From assembly GCA_007116755.1 (NCBI GenBank), contig SKHU01000248.1, positions 1 through 9,088 of the forward strand: DNA of 9,088 bases, in the 5' to 3' direction. This document shows positions 6,620-9,088 of this stretch, piece after piece. Positions within the stretch are counted from its first letter, which is position 1. Each line of letters begins with the position of its first letter. The translations under genes and the position numbers were made by a program. Source of the DNA: Alphaproteobacteria bacterium (GTDB lineage: Bacteria; Pseudomonadota; Alphaproteobacteria; Micavibrionales; CSBR16-224). A model generated the notes under the pieces. It did no database searches and was not told the DNA's origin. It saw only the letters and a list, made by a program, of their open reading frames with translations.

Positions 6620-7099
6620 ATGGATTCACCTTATTACGAGATTATTCATCTGATCGAACGGCTGCACCGCCAGTTTCTTGACGTGCTGAAAGTCGAGCTG
6701 GAACGCGCGGGCGTGCACGATATCAACAACGTGCAAAGCCTTGTCCTGCACAATATCGGTGATGATGAAATGACGGTCGGCGAATTGACCATCCGCGGCT
6801 ATTACCTCGGCTCCAACGTCTCTTACAACGTCAAGAAAATGGTTGAAAACGGCTATCTGATACAGGAACGTTCGGTGCATGACAAACGCTCGCTGCGCGT
6901 GCGGCTGTCGGATAAAGGGCGGGCGCTGAACGCTGCGCTGTCCGATCTGTATGAAAAGCACGAGGAACATCTGGATCAGGTCGGCTTTCCGCAGGACAAG
7001 CTGAAAGAATTGAATGACAATCTGAAAACTATGGAACGGTTCTGGGCTTCGCAAATGACGGGCGGCAATCTGGTTCTGCAGAAAGCCGCGGCCAACTGA
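6620..7099 (+). CDS. MarR-family winged-helix transcriptional regulator (LdtR-like)
   Basis: This 159-residue protein is all helical apart from one wing. A dimerisation helix at the N terminus (about 5-30) precedes the winged helix-turn-helix (about 38-100). MTVGELTIRG leads into the recognition helix around GSNVSYNVKKMVENG (64-78), followed by the wing ERSVHDKRSLRVRLSDKG. C-terminal helices (101-146) complete the dimer interface. The GYYLGSNVSYNxKK block is what I recall from the LdtR group of alphaproteobacterial MarR regulators, linked in Liberibacter and rhizobia to cell-wall L,D-transpeptidase control and stress. That sub-assignment is from memory and is less certain than the MarR fold. 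The start has AGGAG 8 nt upstream, and the palindrome at 6591-6608 suggests it regulates itself. No transpeptidase gene is in the window. Confidence 0.88.
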   Translation: MDSPYYEIIHLIERLHRQFLDVLKVELERAGVHDINNVQSLVLHNIGDDEMTVGELTIRGYYLGSNVSYNVKKMVENGYLIQERSVHDKRSLRVRLSDKGRALNAALSDLYEKHEEHLDQVGFPQDKLKELNDNLKTMERFWASQMTGGNLVLQKAAAN

Positions 7100-7174
7100 T
7101 TTTGTGCCGCTGCGCTGTGCCGCCGCCGTTGCCTGCCGTTTCCGTCCCGCATCCGTATTCCGGAGACATTTTTC

Positions 7175-8437
7175 ATGCTGCGCGCCCTGAAACGTTTTTT
7201 GCTCTTCACCAAAAAAAAGCCGGAAAAACAAACGCAAGAGCGTTACGAACGCGATAAAAAAATCCTGAAAGACGGAGATGAACAGGCACGGCGCGATCTG
7301 GCTGCCGACCCTGATACTGCTCCTGAAATGCTCTATTACATGGCCGATGATCCTGCTGATTCCGTGCGCCGTGCCGTTGCGGAAAATCAGGCCGCCCCGA
7401 TGAAAGCCGGTGAAAAACTCGCCCGCGACAAAAACGACGATGTGCGTCTGGCGCTGGCCGAAAGGCTGGTGAGGCTGCTGCCGGATTTATCCTCTTCCGA
7501 ACACGGCAAGCTTTACGCCTATACGGTGCAGGTGCTGGAAATTCTGGCCGAAGACGAAATGATAAAAATCCGCCGTGCGCTGTCCTCCGCATTGCGCGAT
7601 ATGACAGCCGCCCCGCCTGCTGTTGTGCTGCGGCTGGCGCGCGATATCGAAAAAGATATTGCCGAACCGCTGCTGCGCTATTCTTTGTCACTCTCCGACG
7701 AGGATCTTCTGGAGGTTTTGCAGCATCATCCCGAGCAATGGGCAGCACAGGCGATCGCGCAGCGCAAAACCGTCAGCCCGCCGGTTTCCGAAGGGATTTT
7801 TAAAACGCTGGACATATTGGCCAATAAGCTGCTGCTGTTGAACAAAGGCGCACAGATTTCCGAAGAAACGCTGGAGGAGATTATCGAACATGCCCGCGAC
7901 TGCCCCGACTGGCATGATGCCATTGCACGATATGGCGGGCTGAATTTGGAAATGGCACGCAAACTTGTCGGTTTTGCCGGAAAAACCGTGTTCAAAATCC
8001 TGCAACAGCGCAAGGATTTCGGCAAAAAAACCGCCGCGGCCATCGCCGATCTGGTGCGGCGGCGTATCGCCTTCAACGATATGATCGACCCCGACGCGCC
8101 GCCTGCGGCGCAGGTCAAAAAATACCGCGAGGCCGGAAAGCTGAACGCAGAAACCGTGATGGACGCGCTGGCCTGGCAGCATTACGGCTTTGCTGCCGAG
8201 GCGCTGGCGCAGCTTTCGGGTATTCCCCGCGAGAATGTGGACAGAATTATCAAAAAACAGGATGCGCAGGAAATCGTCGCGCTGGTCTGGAAAGCGGGTC
8301 TGCCGATGCGTCTGGCGCTGGAAGCGCAGAAAAAACTGGGGCATATCCAGCCGCGCAACCTGATTTATGCGCGCGGCGGCACGGATTACCCGTTTTCGGA
8401 TGAAGATATGAACGCAATATTAAAAAATTATTTATAA
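7175..8437 (+). CDS. DUF2336 family helical-repeat protein
   Basis: This 420-residue protein has a strongly basic N terminus (MLRALKRFLLFTKKKPEK) and is then almost wholly helical, with HEAT-like units at about 30-145 (DPADSVRRAVAEN, KNDDVRLALAERL, EMIKIRRALSSAL). The segment at 157-240 (IAEPLLRYSLSLSDEDLLEVL, then a ILANKLLLLNKGAQISEETLEEIIEHA type stretch) matches what I know of DUF2336, a family of unknown function found almost only in Alphaproteobacteria. There is no signal peptide, and the basic amphipathic N terminus could bind membrane or nucleic acid. The start has GGAG 9 nt upstream. It follows the MarR gene after 75 nt and precedes the sigma factor gene by 70 nt, all on one strand, but co-transcription is not shown. 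The function is unknown; the repeats suggest a protein-binding scaffold. Confidence 0.8.
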   Translation: MLRALKRFLLFTKKKPEKQTQERYERDKKILKDGDEQARRDLAADPDTAPEMLYYMADDPADSVRRAVAENQAAPMKAGEKLARDKNDDVRLALAERLVRLLPDLSSSEHGKLYAYTVQVLEILAEDEMIKIRRALSSALRDMTAAPPAVVLRLARDIEKDIAEPLLRYSLSLSDEDLLEVLQHHPEQWAAQAIAQRKTVSPPVSEGIFKTLDILANKLLLLNKGAQISEETLEEIIEHARDCPDWHDAIARYGGLNLEMARKLVGFAGKTVFKILQQRKDFGKKTAAAIADLVRRRIAFNDMIDPDAPPAAQVKKYREAGKLNAETVMDALAWQHYGFAAEALAQLSGIPRENVDRIIKKQDAQEIVALVWKAGLPMRLALEAQKKLGHIQPRNLIYARGGTDYPFSDEDMNAILKNYL

Positions 8438-8466
8438 AAAAACACAAAGGATTTTCCGCTCCGCAG

Positions 8467-8499
8467 CGTCTTAAGGGAAAGACGGCCGTCAAGACGGAG
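8467..8499 (+). promoter_or_regulatory. Possible alternative hairpins over the sigma-factor ribosome site
   Basis: CGTCTT (8467-8472) can pair with AAGACG at 8479-8484 (6-nt loop) or with the second AAGACG at 8491-8496. The second option runs into the GGAG Shine-Dalgarno (8496-8499). A 10-bp palindrome GACGGCCGTC (8481-8490) lies between the two copies. Two exclusive folds could tune translation, but this is inference from complementarity alone. Confidence 0.25.
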
Positions 8500-8507
8500 C
8501 TGAAAAA

Positions 8508-9088
8508 ATGGGAAGAACGGCAGCGGCAATGGCGATTGAAACGCAGACAGAGGATGAGGATGAAGACACGCAGATCCGCCGCGCCGCAGGCGGAGACCGC
8601 GAGGCTTTTGCCCTGCTGATCACGCGCCATTACGACAAGATTTACGGCATTGCGTGGAAATTCTGCGGCAATCGCAGCGATGCGGAAGATGTCGCACAGG
8701 AGGCGGTGATCAAAATCGCCCGCGCTATTTCCTCTTTTCGTTTTGAAGCGGCGTTTACCTCATGGCTCTACCGGTTGACGGTGAATGCGGCCAAAGATTT
8801 TCTGCGGGCGCAAAGCCGGAAATCCGGCCGAGAAATGCCGCTGAAAGAGGAGCTGGCCGCTACAGGCGAGGAGAGCGACAGCGGGCTGGAGCTGAAACTG
8901 CTGCTGGAGGCTGTCGATAAACTTCCCGATGCGCAGCGCGACGCGGTGATGCTGGTCTGCTGGGAAGGGCTGAGCCACAGGGAAGCGGCGGAAATTCTGG
9001 ATTGCGCGGAAACCACCGTTTCATGGCGGCTTTATGAAGCGCGCAAAAAACTGGCAAAATTTGCACCGCAAAATGCGGGAGAGACAAA
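8508..9088 (+). CDS. ECF-type RNA polymerase sigma factor, 3' end beyond the window
   Basis: The frame is open from ATG 8508 to the last base and gives 193 visible residues. After an acidic N terminus (ETQTEDEDEDTQ) comes region 2 (about 33-101), with NRSDAEDVAQEAVIKIARA (core binding) and FTSWLYRLTVNAAKDFLR, which recognises the -10 element. A linker (102-130) leads to region 4 (about 131-183), with LPDAQRDAVMLV and the helix-turn-helix LSHREAAEILDCAETTVSW for the -35 element. This two-domain layout, lacking regions 1 and 3, is that of the extracytoplasmic-function family. Most of the protein is present; only a short tail should be missing. GGAG stands 8 nt before the start. ECF genes are often followed by an anti-sigma gene, which would lie beyond the right edge. 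Confidence 0.93.
   Translation, partial: MGRTAAAMAIETQTEDEDEDTQIRRAAGGDREAFALLITRHYDKIYGIAWKFCGNRSDAEDVAQEAVIKIARAISSFRFEAAFTSWLYRLTVNAAKDFLRAQSRKSGREMPLKEELAATGEESDSGLELKLLLEAVDKLPDAQRDAVMLVCWEGLSHREAAEILDCAETTVSWRLYEARKKLAKFAPQNAGET

Noticed and set aside
1..9088. CRISPR arrays, insertion sequences, phage or defence systems
   Set aside because: I saw no spaced direct repeats, transposase or integrase motifs, or defence-family domains on either strand.

Overview
The window looks like chromosomal DNA of an alphaproteobacterium. Base composition is moderately GC-rich, with AT-rich gaps around the tRNA. Three gene families point this way: a DUF2336 protein, a MarR regulator of the type seen in rhizobia and relatives (LdtR-like), and a small protein of the Dot/Icm IcmD/IcmC kind. 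A Micavibrio-like or related lineage would fit, but this is inference from family content and not a taxonomic assignment.

Left part (3-2988), all on the minus strand. A complete 737-residue cytoplasmic protein carries what I read as two degenerate GGDEF-type domains (GGDEL and GGAEF) and has a good -10 box upstream. Next is a small signal-peptide and membrane protein gene whose reading frame is cut by an in-frame amber codon (2500-2502). The following 49 codons still read as a coherent second half, so this looks like a recently damaged or read-through IcmD-like gene. A tRNA-Arg(CCU) gene with encoded CCA lies further upstream on the same strand, separated by AT-rich DNA.

Right part (3184-9088), all on the plus strand. 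A roughly 16-repeat ankyrin protein overlaps by 4 bp an ArsC/YfgD-type thioredoxin-fold reductase. A 3-hydroxyisobutyryl-CoA hydrolase-like gene follows after 19 nt, so these three probably form one operon. Then come a MarR-family regulator with a perfect 7+7 bp palindrome against its ribosome binding site, a DUF2336 helical-repeat protein, and an ECF-type sigma factor whose 3' end lies beyond the window.

No CRISPR array, insertion sequence, rRNA or complete new multi-gene system is visible. The items most worth a second look are the interrupted IcmD-like gene, the tandem GGDEF-like protein, and the palindrome at the MarR gene.
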